Below are positions 8,132-17,168 of a stretch of 64,000 nt of DNA, one piece after another; the stretch's first letter is position 1, and each line of letters starts with the position of its first letter. The notes below the pieces were generated by a model. The model did not search any database, was not told the origin of the DNA, and saw only the letters and a program-made list of their open reading frames with translations. The DNA lies in NCBI RefSeq assembly GCF_030186535.1, contig NZ_JASNVW010000006.1, positions 1-64,000 on the forward strand, given 5' to 3'. The position numbers and the translations under genes were made by a program. The stretch is from Ignisphaera cupida (GTDB lineage: Archaea > Thermoproteota > Thermoprotei_A > Sulfolobales > Ignisphaeraceae).

Positions 8132-9352
8132 CTATACTGCTGCAACAATTTTTATCACATCATCATCTTTAAGCTCATATTCTTTACCTACTCTCTGCTT
8201 AGTCTTAGCGTTAATTGCATATAGAAACCTTTTGCCAAGATCTGTGTGAACCAGGTATGCAAGATCTATTGCTCTAGACCCTTTCGTTACAAGATATGCA
8301 TCTGGAAGAATATTTCCTTTGCTATCAGTATACCTATTCTCATCTTCAACAGGATACACAACAATCTTGTTTAGAGCATTGAAAACAACACTATTTAAAG
8401 CTTTTTGTACTCCAGTACCTCCAAACTCCTTCATTATCTCCTTCAGAAGTTCTAAACCCTTTAGCTGTTGCTGCGTAAACACACTTCTATCCTTTATTCT
8501 AAACTCTGTATCTCCAGGAAGATACTCTACAAAGCCTTTTTCAACAAATCTTCTAAGCATTAACTCGCCAAGTGCTGTAACTGGTACTATTATTCTATTC
8601 GGCAATCTCTTGACAAGTTTTTTGAAAAGATCTTTTGCCTCAGGTATATCAATTTTGTTTGCGGCAATGACTATTGGTTTTGAAACTTCTCTAAGCGTTT
8701 TGATGAATAGTCTAAGCTCTTCTTCTCTCCATGACGATGGTTTAGAGTTTTCAAGTTTTGTAATGGCAAGAGCTTTAGCCACATGGCTCTTAGTTATTGA
8801 GAGTCCAGATAATCTCTGTGCCAGTGCCTCTATAACCTGGCTCTGGTTCATGGTATCTAATCCTCTTGCAAATCGTGGCCAATCTTTTGAGATTATTCCA
8901 TACATCCACTCATCATATTCATTCTCAATCTCCACAACATCTTCGATTGGATCTCTATAGCCAGGTTTCACAGGTCTGCCATCCTCATCTGTAGAGCCAG
9001 AAACATCAATAACATGTATCAAGGCATCTGCTTGCCTAATTGAATCGAGAAACTTGTTGCCCAGGCCTCTACCCTTATGAGCATCTTTAACAAGACCAGG
9101 TAGATCAACAAGCACTATCGGAATAAATCTTTCGCCATTAATGCAAAGAGAGGAGACGGGGGTACAACCTGGAAGCCCAAGTTCTTTATGAACACAGGTT
9201 TTTCTAACATATGCAATAGCCTCATCAGGTTCCAAAGTTACAAAAGGTCTGTTCTCAATTTTTACAGGTACAAGTGTTGCTGCTGAAAAGAATGTTGATT
9301 TACCAACATTGGTCTTGCCCAATAGCCCTACATAAATTTTTGGTGCAGGCAT
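8132..9352 (-). CDS. Obg-superfamily GTPase of YchF/OLA1 type with TGS domain
   Basis: 406 aa from ATG 9352 (a GTG three codons earlier is possible). G1 GLLGKTNVGKST near residue 10, G3 DLPGL, G4 NKID (the GTP-specific form, unlike the NMSE of ATP-using bacterial YchF). An inserted helical arm fills about 150-220, and a TGS domain sits at the C-terminus. The family associates with ribosomes; the exact archaeal function is not settled. Head of a minus-strand unit running into COG1325, Rpp30 and Pop5, and divergent from L15e, so the unit is translation-centred. Confidence 0.88.
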   Translation of the reverse strand: MPAPKIYVGLLGKTNVGKSTFFSAATLVPVKIENRPFVTLEPDEAIAYVRKTCVHKELGLPGCTPVSSLCINGERFIPIVLVDLPGLVKDAHKGRGLGNKFLDSIRQADALIHVIDVSGSTDEDGRPVKPGYRDPIEDVVEIENEYDEWMYGIISKDWPRFARGLDTMNQSQVIEALAQRLSGLSITKSHVAKALAITKLENSKPSSWREEELRLFIKTLREVSKPIVIAANKIDIPEAKDLFKKLVKRLPNRIIVPVTALGELMLRRFVEKGFVEYLPGDTEFRIKDRSVFTQQQLKGLELLKEIMKEFGGTGVQKALNSVVFNALNKIVVYPVEDENRYTDSKGNILPDAYLVTKGSRAIDLAYLVHTDLGKRFLYAINAKTKQRVGKEYELKDDDVIKIVAAV

Positions 9353-9442
9353 GAGATTCACTTCAAATTACTAATTTTCATTATTGCTTAAAACTTGTTA
9401 TCGATAACCAGTGTAAAAGCTGTAAAGAAAAAGGTGGTGCTA

Positions 9443-10114
9443 GTGGCAAATTCAATGTATCACTACATGGCTTTGATGTGGAAGAGGCCATATGAAGGTG
9501 AACATGGTTTATTAATGAAGGAGAGACTAGTTGAGTGGAGAAGACAACCATCTATTGTAAGAGTTGAGAAGCCAACGAGAATAGATAGAGCGAGAAGACT
9601 TGGTTATAAAGCTAAGCCAGGTTTTGTTGTTGTTAGGGTAAGGGTTAGGAAGGGAGGGCTTAGAAAACCTAGGCCAAGATCTGGTAGAAGACCAAAGAGA
9701 ATGGGTGTGTATGGGCATTCACCTAGGAAAAGTTTAAGGCTAATAGCAGAAGAGAGGGCTGCTAGAAAGTATAGAAACCTCGAAGTTCTTTCAAGTTATT
9801 ACGTTGGTGAAGATGGGCTGTATAAATACTATGAGGTTATACTTGTTGATCCACACCACCCAGCAATACTAAGTGATCCTGACATAAATTGGATAGCAAG
9901 TCCAAGTCAGCGTGGTAGAGTGTTTAGAGGTAAAACATCTGCTGGTAGAAGGATTAGGGGATTACTTGCTGTTAGAGGTTTGAGAGGAACGCATAAGCAT
10001 AAGTGGAAGAAGAAGCAAAAGGAGAGAAAGCTTAGGAAGAGGCATGAGGCAAGTCGTGGTGCTAGACTAATAGCACCTAAGGAGATATATGAGGAGCTTG
10101 GAATAGAAAAGTAG
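9443..10114 (+). CDS. rpl15e: Ribosomal protein L15e
   Basis: Large-subunit ribosomal protein, 223 aa from GTG 9443 preceded by GGTGGT at 9433-9438; this gives [16 protein letters not shown]. Very basic, with [16 protein letters not shown] and [15 protein letters not shown], as in archaeal and eukaryotic L15e. The frame is open upstream to 9395 but lacks a ribosome site there. In many archaea L15e heads the COG1325-rnp3-rnp2 unit; here it is inverted relative to it, with the GTPase gene between. Confidence 0.95.
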   Translation: MANSMYHYMALMWKRPYEGEHGLLMKERLVEWRRQPSIVRVEKPTRIDRARRLGYKAKPGFVVVRVRVRKGGLRKPRPRSGRRPKRMGVYGHSPRKSLRLIAEERAARKYRNLEVLSSYYVGEDGLYKYYEVILVDPHHPAILSDPDINWIASPSQRGRVFRGKTSAGRRIRGLLAVRGLRGTHKHKWKKKQKERKLRKRHEASRGARLIAPKEIYEELGIEK

Positions 10115-10116
10115 AG

Positions 10117-11202
10117 TTAAATACTTAACGGATCCACATAAACATACAGTGGTTTTTCCAAAGGGTAAAGCCTCAAAACACCAGTGCCCTGACCAGAAAA
10201 CTTCATGGCGTTTTCCACACCTTTTCTACTTAAATTGAGGTACTTAGCAAGTTTAAGCCAATAGCTTTGCGATGCAGATGAAAGTGCCATGAACATTCCA
10301 CAGTTTTCTACAATAGAATTAGCGTAGGGATTTAAATCATCTATGCTTTGAGTAGCCATTGCAATAGCAATTCCAAAACCTCTACCATATCTTACAAGAA
10401 CATTGATAAACTCATCAATAGCATAGTGAGTTAAATGCCATAGCTCATCCAATACCACAATTCTATTGATACCGCCTCCGAAAGATGCGGCTGATCTGCG
10501 TAATAACTGTTTCATTATATAGAGTATTATTGTTGCTGAAGCCTTCTTATCCAGGAGAAAGATTTTGTGAAGATCTATGATGATGTCCTTGTTCAACATC
10601 ATTTCTAGAACATCGGCTGTGGTACTATATACTTTAAAAACATTGAGAACAGCATCCAGAGACTCATAATCTTCAAGTAGCCAGTAACTAGGTATAGCCT
10701 CTCCCAAAATGGTTTCATCACATTGTCTACAAAGCCTTGTTACAACATCAAGCAGCTGCTCTCTTACATATGCAGGCATCTTAAAAATAGTGTTGATAGT
10801 GTTAACAAATAGCTGTGCATCATATTTAGCACCTACCTCATCGCCACAAGTGCATAGAGGTATGTAATTAGCTGTAACATCCCAAACATTAAATGTTCTT
10901 CCTAGAAAGAGCTTCATATAGCTTTCATACTCATTTTTTATATCAAAAACTGTTATTGGAGCACCAAATTTTGTGCTAAGTCTCGAAACAATTACTGAAA
11001 CCGAGACACTTTTTCCAGAGCCTGATGGACCCACAATAAGTATGTGACTTGATGGTGATTTGGTAACACTCCAATGTATTTTTCTCCCAAAGATAAGGTC
11101 AATACCTATGTAAACACCATTACTAGTATCTTCAATGTCGAGAGTTTTTGAAGGTGGTAAAAGTAGTGGCATAGCATAGGCAAAAGAATCTAGTAATATC
11201 AC
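10117..11202 (-). CDS. VirB4/HerA-type ATPase, C-terminal motor part
   Basis: 361 aa from GTG 11202. Walker A GPSGSGKS at residues 58-65, Walker B IVVLDELWHL near 245-254, and a sensor ATQS near 280: the VirB4/TraC/HerA group that powers DNA or protein transfer. The linker before Walker A (YIGIDLIFGRKIHW) is VirB4-like. It lacks the VirB4 N-terminal domain, which is instead in the gene just upstream, one base away in another frame. CedB, the DNA-import ATPase of Sulfolobales, is a relative of this type. Role here is inferred, not shown. Confidence 0.8.
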   Translation of the reverse strand: MILLDSFAYAMPLLLPPSKTLDIEDTSNGVYIGIDLIFGRKIHWSVTKSPSSHILIVGPSGSGKSVSVSVIVSRLSTKFGAPITVFDIKNEYESYMKLFLGRTFNVWDVTANYIPLCTCGDEVGAKYDAQLFVNTINTIFKMPAYVREQLLDVVTRLCRQCDETILGEAIPSYWLLEDYESLDAVLNVFKVYSTTADVLEMMLNKDIIIDLHKIFLLDKKASATIILYIMKQLLRRSAASFGGGINRIVVLDELWHLTHYAIDEFINVLVRYGRGFGIAIAMATQSIDDLNPYANSIVENCGMFMALSSASQSYWLKLAKYLNLSRKGVENAMKFSGQGTGVLRLYPLEKPLYVYVDPLSI

Positions 11203-11203
11203 C

Positions 11204-11842
11204 CTAGATTTTTCCCCAACGAAAATTGATTATCTGAAGAGCTTTTCCAACATCTCTAACTCTCTTTAATGAAATTCCCAGGACCTGCTTAGCTATTTGA
11301 GGTATGTTAATAAGCATATCTTCATATGTTCTAGCATCATCACATATAATGGCTGTTAATATTGATGTTTCTACTGGCATTACCCCACTAAGTACTCTTT
11401 TCCTAATCTCTATAAGTCTCTCAACAAGACTCCTAAGTCTAGTATTCGTTCTATCGCTTTCAAGCTCAACAAGCTTCATTTGAAGTTTGCTATTTATTTT
11501 TGAAAGATAGCTATCAGGGCTCAACACACCTGTACTGGATACTGTCATTAGAATGCATCCAGGTGGCGCCAACGTGTTGATATACCTCTTTAAATGAGTA
11601 AGAAAATCCACATATTCCATTTCCTCAATTCTAACAAAAGAATCTTCAATAGTGTACAAGGCAACAAGTTTTGCATTAGAGTTGTTGTGACATCTATATA
11701 CACTTTTTCTAATCTCTTCACAAACATAACCACTTTTATGCTCAATAATAGGAAAAAGCCTTATAGTTTTACGAACTAGCTTGCTAACGTGTTTTAATAA
11801 GCTTTTGTACCAGTAAAAGCTATCTAAGATCTTTTTACCCAT
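11204..11842 (-). CDS. VirB4-like N-terminal domain protein (upstream half of a split ATPase)
   Basis: 212 aa, no known motif on its own. Position and content suit the N-terminal domain that precedes the motor domain in VirB4 proteins: FLTHLKRYINTLAPPG, then ISLKRVRDVGKAL near the end. The stop (11204-11206) is followed by one base and the GTG of the ATPase. Removing one base of the A5 run (11209-11213 on the given strand as T5) would fuse both into one protein of about 575 aa, close to CedB/VirB4 size. It overlaps the upstream propeller gene by 19 bases. True split, programmed frameshift and sequence error all remain possible. Confidence 0.6.
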   Translation of the reverse strand: MGKKILDSFYWYKSLLKHVSKLVRKTIRLFPIIEHKSGYVCEEIRKSVYRCHNNSNAKLVALYTIEDSFVRIEEMEYVDFLTHLKRYINTLAPPGCILMTVSSTGVLSPDSYLSKINSKLQMKLVELESDRTNTRLRSLVERLIEIRKRVLSGVMPVETSILTAIICDDARTYEDMLINIPQIAKQVLGISLKRVRDVGKALQIINFRWGKI

Positions 11843-14097
11843 CTTCTTAGCCCAGTTATAGCAGAGATTTTTAAAGCGATTCCATGAATGAAAGCAATAG
11901 CCTTACTCAAATCAAAAGGAAACATAACAAGTTTAGCGCCGCAAGGCTCAAGGATTGCAAGATCTTTATGGCCACGGACAATATCATCACCATTAATAGG
12001 CTCCTCAACAACTTTTTCAGAATGTGGCATAACTATAAAGGATTGTGTAGGAAGAAGAACGGTTAAAGCAATGTTGTCACATTCATTAGCTATAACCACT
12101 TCTAGTAAGAACCCATTTCTGTATATTACCCTTGAAGACTTAACAACACCACAGCTCGTTGGCAATAGCACCTTGTGCGAAAGCCCATGGGAGAAAGTGG
12201 CACTGCTTTTTTCATGTAGTTCAATGTTAAGAGAGGTGTTGTGTTGAATGGGTATTTCAATAAGGCATTCATCATTTAAGGGTTTCACAGTTAGAAGTAG
12301 CTTTACATATTCACAATCACCTAGTTTTAAACAGCCATTGTCAATGGTATATAGCTTGTTGCTACACAAAATCTTTAGTTTAACATCAGCATGTTTCAGG
12401 CTATTAACATTGTCTATGCATATAGTGTCATTTTCAAAGTTTATTGATGGAGCAATATTAACAAAATGAATTCTATTCATAAACACTAGTTGATGAAGTG
12501 CTACAAAACCCTTTTCTTTATTTTCATCAATAAGACATGTCATTATCGCATCTAAGCTACTTATTCTCTGCATATCTTCAATACACTTTCTAATGCTATG
12601 GCGCAATTTTTCGTTGCATACTATGGGAAAGCCATTTAAAATTAAAACATCTTCGATAATTTTCGGTTTTTGAAAATAAAATTCAAATTTCTCATAATTT
12701 ATCTTTAAACATTTCTCAATGGAGTCTATAACTCCATGCACAGTTACATTAAGAGTTAACTTCTTTCTTGAATCAGTAAATATAGATGCTTTTGTGGAGA
12801 TGGTGCTCAGACGTTTGAACCTTATATGAACATTTTCTGATGGGAAAATCTTTATTGGATATCCAGGTGTAAAAGATTTTAATAATATTGCAAGGCCTTG
12901 GTCACTTCGCAATTTTAGAAAAGCAGGTTTATAGCTAAATAGATATTTCACATCTATCCTAAGCAATCTTCCCAATAAATCTATACATAATATGTTTTTG
13001 CTATCTGCATTAATGCAGTGAACCAGTGTTGTTGGTGCCTCATATAACTTTTCTATATTAATTTTTTTACTAACAGTTTCTATGGTATAAATAGCAACTC
13101 TATTATTACTCAATAAAAATAGCTTAGAATCAGAAACAATAGCATCTTTTGCAGATGTTTTCATAGAAATTAAAAAATCATTTTTTAGATCCATCAATTC
13201 TATCTTTTCATTGTTTTTCAATATAACATAACCACTTGCTATATCCATGTAAATACTTGTTTCACTGTCAATTTTTCTCAAAATTTTAAATGAATTTCTC
13301 TTTGTATTGTATAACACTAAGTTATTGTCTATTGTACCAAGAACAACATTATCATCTATAAATGTTGCATTCCTTAACGGATGGGGAAGCTCATATATAT
13401 AGGCGCCATTTTTAGAAAAGTTAATTAGCATTGTTCTATTTAAAGAATTTATGGTTATAGTATTTAAGCCCATGTAAACATCTGTTATGGTAAAATCATC
13501 TCCTTTATAATCATGAGCATATCCATAGAGGTTATCACTAATAATTAGTAAAACATTATCTGAGGTTATACACTGTAGAATTTTATACCCATTCATTTCT
13601 TTATATATAACACGTTTACACTTCATAATCTCCTCAGGTTGTGTAGGATTCTTTACAATGGCAAGACTTCCCTGATTTTTTACGACATAGCTATAAATCC
13701 CTTGGGGCAAGATATAATCTGGTTTTTCAATAATGTATTCATCTACAGTTCCATTTACATGAAATTGAAGAATCCTAGCCTCTCTCTGATTTTGTGAAAC
13801 CAGAATACAGCTGTTGTCGGTATAAGTTAAAATCTCTTCATAGTTTTGCAAATTAAAATGGAAGCTCTTTTCATTTTTTTCAAGTGCAATACTGTAAACC
13901 CTGAGTTTTTCACTATGTTTTTGTATGAATGGCGCATTTGAGAATAGAAGAATATTTGAATACAACATTATATGAGGATGAGAAATTAGAGCAGGATCTA
14001 ATATTCTAAGTAAATTCCATTGATGTGAATATAAAACAAGTTTGCTATTTCTTGTTAAAACTGATTCGCCAAGTTCTATAGCGATGCTATGCTTCAT
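11824..14097 (-). CDS. Large hypothetical protein, predicted beta-propeller
   Basis: 757 aa, no family recognised. Residues about 1-400 consist of short beta-rich repeats with alternating polar and hydrophobic strands, suggesting a WD/PQQ-like beta-propeller. Several cysteines come in pairs 10-17 residues apart inside these repeats (for example HCINADSKNILC), as if stapling strands. The C-terminal 350 residues look beta-sandwich-like. No clear signal peptide; a weak hydrophobic stretch occurs near 735. ATG 14097 sits two bases after GGAGGAT. First gene of the operon with the split VirB4-like ATPase, so a structural or sensing partner of that motor is plausible. Confidence 0.6.
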   Translation of the reverse strand: MKHSIAIELGESVLTRNSKLVLYSHQWNLLRILDPALISHPHIMLYSNILLFSNAPFIQKHSEKLRVYSIALEKNEKSFHFNLQNYEEILTYTDNSCILVSQNQREARILQFHVNGTVDEYIIEKPDYILPQGIYSYVVKNQGSLAIVKNPTQPEEIMKCKRVIYKEMNGYKILQCITSDNVLLIISDNLYGYAHDYKGDDFTITDVYMGLNTITINSLNRTMLINFSKNGAYIYELPHPLRNATFIDDNVVLGTIDNNLVLYNTKRNSFKILRKIDSETSIYMDIASGYVILKNNEKIELMDLKNDFLISMKTSAKDAIVSDSKLFLLSNNRVAIYTIETVSKKINIEKLYEAPTTLVHCINADSKNILCIDLLGRLLRIDVKYLFSYKPAFLKLRSDQGLAILLKSFTPGYPIKIFPSENVHIRFKRLSTISTKASIFTDSRKKLTLNVTVHGVIDSIEKCLKINYEKFEFYFQKPKIIEDVLILNGFPIVCNEKLRHSIRKCIEDMQRISSLDAIMTCLIDENKEKGFVALHQLVFMNRIHFVNIAPSINFENDTICIDNVNSLKHADVKLKILCSNKLYTIDNGCLKLGDCEYVKLLLTVKPLNDECLIEIPIQHNTSLNIELHEKSSATFSHGLSHKVLLPTSCGVVKSSRVIYRNGFLLEVVIANECDNIALTVLLPTQSFIVMPHSEKVVEEPINGDDIVRGHKDLAILEPCGAKLVMFPFDLSKAIAFIHGIALKISAITGLRRWVKRS

Positions 14098-14198
14098 ATC
14101 CTCCCTTATTTAGCAAAGCCTTATATAATGTACATAGCTATTAGCCTAGCTTCTTATAATACCTTTTCATATGATAATGAGGAAACGGTGAATTATTT

Positions 14199-14534
14199 TT
14201 GACTCCTCGTGAAAAGTTGTTGATGATACTAAATGCATTGAAGGATAGAATAGCATCTCCAAGTGATGTAATCTCTATAACAGGGTTGCCAAGATACGAA
14301 GTTTTAGCATCTTTCCATATTTTAGAAGCGTTGAATATAGTTGAAGTAGTTTACATTCGAGGTAATTACAAAATCTATAGGCTTTCTGATGCAGGTAGAA
14401 AGCTCTTAGAGATTTTGCTAAATAATAAAGACATTGTATTTACTGTCGAGTCTAGTGAAAAAGTTCAAGATGCAAATTCAGTAAATCACGTAACAACTAA
14501 TAGTGTAGTTGAAGCTTCTACAGTTGCAACTTAA
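14199..14534 (+). CDS. Winged-helix DNA-binding protein
   Basis: 111 aa from TTG 14199, with GGTGA seven bases upstream. Residues about 1-72 form a winged helix: SPSDVISITGLPRYEVLASFHILEALNIVEVV with wing YKIYRLSDAGRKLL. The last 35 residues are polar and probably disordered. Divergent from the propeller/VirB4-like operon across about 100 bp containing TATA-like elements for both directions, so it may regulate that operon. Exact family not recognised. Confidence 0.7.
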   Translation: MTPREKLLMILNALKDRIASPSDVISITGLPRYEVLASFHILEALNIVEVVYIRGNYKIYRLSDAGRKLLEILLNNKDIVFTVESSEKVQDANSVNHVTTNSVVEASTVAT

Positions 14535-14589
14535 AACAAAACAATTTATTAACCTTCTTAACTTGGATCATTAATAAAATGAGGATGTA

Positions 14590-15624
14590 ATGACTTCTAC
14601 ACCAATTGATATTGCAGTGCATATACTTAGAAGTCTCGAAGTATATGAGCTATCCATAACCCCTTTATTGTATAAAAGAATAGTTCATAAAAAGAAGTCG
14701 AGTAGGGAAATAACTAGTCAGGAGATTTTAAATGAAATCGTGAATGGCATTATAATTGATAAAGTAAAGCTGTGTAGAGATAATGTTATGGGTAAGTTAA
14801 TAGGTTTTTACAAAGGATTGTGGCTTGCAAAAGCATCAAGGAAGGGAACAATTTTTAACTATAGTGCAAAAGATTCTAGAGAATATTGCCAAGATGATTT
14901 CACAAAACATTTCATTGCTAAGTTTGTTAACCATTATCCAAGGAAGCCCATAATAATGTTTGATGCACTTCTATGGGAACTTCATCATGATAAAGAAAAG
15001 AAGAAGGCATTGACTCAATTACTGCTGTCTATAAATACCATTAGACAGTATTTAACAGATTTAAATATTGCAGTGCTCTCACCATCTCATGAAGTTATAG
15101 CATTATTCAAATCGTTTAGAAATGCTATTGCTTTGTACAACCAATTACCACATGATCTCATAAGAAATCACAAGGTTGTGATTCTAGATCCATATGCTCA
15201 TGAGAAGCTTACAGAAAGTGATATAATGAGTGGAGAAGTATTCATCATAGGATTACTTGTTGATGACATGTTTCCAAGACCCTTTGCTACATATGCTATG
15301 AATATTCTAAGAGGATTAGATGTAGAGAGAAAATCTATTCTTTACAAAGATAGTGTTATTGGTGTGCCTAAAGAGATAAACAAAATTGTTGAAATAGTTC
15401 TAAGTGTTAGATTCAATGGCAAGTCACTTAATGATGCAATTAGAGATGCTATGGGGATTGACAACAAAATCTATAGGATAGTCTACGAGGCTTTAAAGAT
15501 TTGTAAAACACGTGAAGAGCTAAACAAGATTGTGAAAAAGCTTATGGAGGAACTTCATCTAGATGAAAAATACTATAAGAAGGTCTTAGCTAGAATCAGG
15601 AACAGCTCTTGTAGGGGGGCGTGA
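14590..15624 (+). CDS. trm10: Trm10-family tRNA (m1G9/m1A9) methyltransferase
   Basis: 344 aa. The SPOUT-class region (about 195-290) carries the crenarchaeal Trm10 pattern: VVILDPYAHEKL, FIIGLLVDDMFPRPFATYAM, SVIGVPKEINKIVEIVL and a helical tail. The Sulfolobus homologue methylates N1 of A9 in tRNA and the Thermococcus one also G9; which applies here is unknown. ATG 14590 follows GAGGATG. Its 3' end overlaps the convergent GTPase gene by 39 bp, so the two mRNAs are complementary there. Confidence 0.85.
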   Translation: MTSTPIDIAVHILRSLEVYELSITPLLYKRIVHKKKSSREITSQEILNEIVNGIIIDKVKLCRDNVMGKLIGFYKGLWLAKASRKGTIFNYSAKDSREYCQDDFTKHFIAKFVNHYPRKPIIMFDALLWELHHDKEKKKALTQLLLSINTIRQYLTDLNIAVLSPSHEVIALFKSFRNAIALYNQLPHDLIRNHKVVILDPYAHEKLTESDIMSGEVFIIGLLVDDMFPRPFATYAMNILRGLDVERKSILYKDSVIGVPKEINKIVEIVLSVRFNGKSLNDAIRDAMGIDNKIYRIVYEALKICKTREELNKIVKKLMEELHLDEKYYKKVLARIRNSSCRGA

Positions 15625-16392
15625 ATAAAATGTTATTTTACCATTCAAATAATCTCTTATGACAGTCTTTGCAGCTTCATCTATGTTTGGCTCTTGACTT
15701 TTTCTGAAAAACCAGCCTCTTTTAACAGCTATATGCTCTAATAGCTGTAGAGGATCCGAGGACACTACCCCATATGCCATTTCGATGGAACTTGGATTGT
15801 TTTGTAGAATCTTTGCTATAATTTCTCTTGCAATACTTACTGGATTAGGTATGTTGTCTGTAGGTAAGCTTCTTATTAGCATCTCTAACTCCTTTACATC
15901 AGGTGGTATAAACCCCGGAGTATCAATTACGTATATACCTGGCAAGATCTTGTATATTGTTATACTTTTTGTATATCCCCAGGATCCTGGATAACGACTT
16001 GTAGGTGCTGAATTCTTTCCTTTTAAAGCATTTACAAGTGATGATTTACCTACCTTAGGAAGACCAAAAACAGAAACATTCAGAGGCTTTTTAGATTCAG
16101 CATAGCTTAGAAGCAACTGCTTTAACTTTTTTACTCCAAAGCCCTTTAATGATGAGGTGCATAGAGCCCTAATATTATTCTCCATAAAATATCTCATCCA
16201 TTCTATGCAAACATATTTTGGTACAAGATCACATTTATTTAGCACAAGGATATATTCCTTTTCACCTCCCTTAGCAAGGTACTCAATAACATTACTTTTA
16301 ATTTCCAGAGGATTTCTAGCTTCAACAACCTCTAAAACAACATCAGACCTAGTTACAATACTCCTAATTTCAGAGTACTTAAGAAGGCGCAT
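15586..16392 (-). CDS. Circularly permuted GTPase (YlqF/Nog-like)
   Basis: 268 aa from ATG 16392. The GTPase motifs occur in permuted order: G4 NKCD near 53, G5 TSS near 80, then G1 GLPKVGKSS near 111 and G3 DTPG near 158, the hallmark of the YlqF/YawG/Nug family involved in large-subunit assembly. SRYPGSWGYTKS matches the G2 region. The C-terminal 80 residues are a helical domain ending in a basic tail. Ribosome assembly is the family role; direct evidence here is the motif order only. Confidence 0.85.
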   Translation of the reverse strand: MRLLKYSEIRSIVTRSDVVLEVVEARNPLEIKSNVIEYLAKGGEKEYILVLNKCDLVPKYVCIEWMRYFMENNIRALCTSSLKGFGVKKLKQLLLSYAESKKPLNVSVFGLPKVGKSSLVNALKGKNSAPTSRYPGSWGYTKSITIYKILPGIYVIDTPGFIPPDVKELEMLIRSLPTDNIPNPVSIAREIIAKILQNNPSSIEMAYGVVSSDPLQLLEHIAVKRGWFFRKSQEPNIDEAAKTVIRDYLNGKITFYSRPPTRAVPDSS

Positions 16393-16458
16393 CACAACCT
16401 AAACCTATTTTCACAAAACCTTTATTTTTGAGAAAAATAAAAAAGTTTTAATAGAGAA

Positions 16459-16516
16459 AAAGATGATGAACATTTAGCGGGGTTGATAGGTGATAGGGGT
16501 CTTGAGTGCTGATGAC
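16459..16516 (+). ncRNA. C/D box sRNA
   Basis: Box C ATGATGA (16463-16469), 13-nt guide, D' TTGA (16483-16486, variant), C' GTGATAG (16490-16496, imperfect), 12-nt guide, D CTGA (16509-16512). Spacing is right for an archaeal double guide although the internal boxes are weak. The rest of the 430-bp gap (16517-16792) is AT-rich and I see no gene in it. Confidence 0.58.
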
Positions 16517-16792
16517 AAAGCATCAAGGTATTTAGATTCTCTTTGGATTTGTTTGTTACTTTGCCAATTCCATAAAATATAGTGTTTGGATTTAGATTGC
16601 GATTCAATTGTGTGTATAGGGATTATCTTATCCTTGGATTGTGAAATTTTCTTAATTAAAAATTCTCATATTTCTACATTCATTTTTGTATTTATATTCA
16701 TTGTTTGTGAAGCAGCTAAGGAGGTGTAAGTAATAGTAGCTAGCATTGTATTAATTGTTAAGCATATATCCTAGTTAAACTAAGAATTCAGT

Positions 16793-16808
16793 GAGAAACA
16801 AGTTTCTC
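16793..16808. promoter_or_regulatory. Palindrome upstream of the TFS-like gene
   Basis: Perfect inverted repeat GAGAAAC-AA-GTTTCTC ending 13 bases before the ATG. A TATA-like GTTAAAC lies about 20 bases upstream, so the palindrome overlaps the likely transcription start and could be an operator. The binder is unknown. Confidence 0.35.
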
Positions 16809-16821
16809 TGGTGATATGCCA

Positions 16822-17166
16822 ATGTATTTCTGTCCAAGGTGTGGAAGCATCATGGTTGTAAAAAGTGTAGATGGAGTTTCAACACTAGTTTGTGTTAAAT
16901 GTGGCTATAGAAAAACGCTTAGCAAAGATTCTTCTGTTATGTTGAGAAAATCTACTGTGTTCACTCAATACATTGAGAAGAAAGAAGAGGTGGTGCTCGG
17001 CATTCCACCTGGAGCTATATTTGAAGAAACCATTGTTTGTCCTCAGTGTGGTAAAAAAGGTGTTTACTATTGGAGAAAACATGCTTCTTCAGCTGAGAGC
17101 TCTGACTCTATAGTCAAAACATTTAAGTGTTCTAATTGTGGATATACCTGGATTGAAATGGAATAG
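16822..17166 (+). CDS. TFS-like (TFIIS/RPB9-type) zinc-ribbon transcription factor
   Basis: 114 aa from ATG 16822 (GGTGA seven bases upstream; an ATG two codons earlier is possible). N-terminal ribbon CPRCG...CVKCG at about 4-27 and C-terminal ribbon CPQCG...CSNCGYTW at about 74-110, the full TFS layout. True TFS rescues backtracked RNA polymerase by placing an Asp-Glu pair of the C-terminal hairpin in the active site. Here that segment reads SSAESSDS, so the DE pair is replaced by ES. It could be a non-cleaving paralogue, comparable to the inhibitory TFS4 described in Sulfolobus. Function inferred. Confidence 0.8.
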   Translation: MYFCPRCGSIMVVKSVDGVSTLVCVKCGYRKTLSKDSSVMLRKSTVFTQYIEKKEEVVLGIPPGAIFEETIVCPQCGKKGVYYWRKHASSAESSDSIVKTFKCSNCGYTWIEME

Positions 17167-17168
17167 AC

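Noticed and set aside
16422-16607. 61-codon minus-strand frame
   Set aside because: Lies over a C/D sRNA candidate, with no ribosome site or recognisable product.
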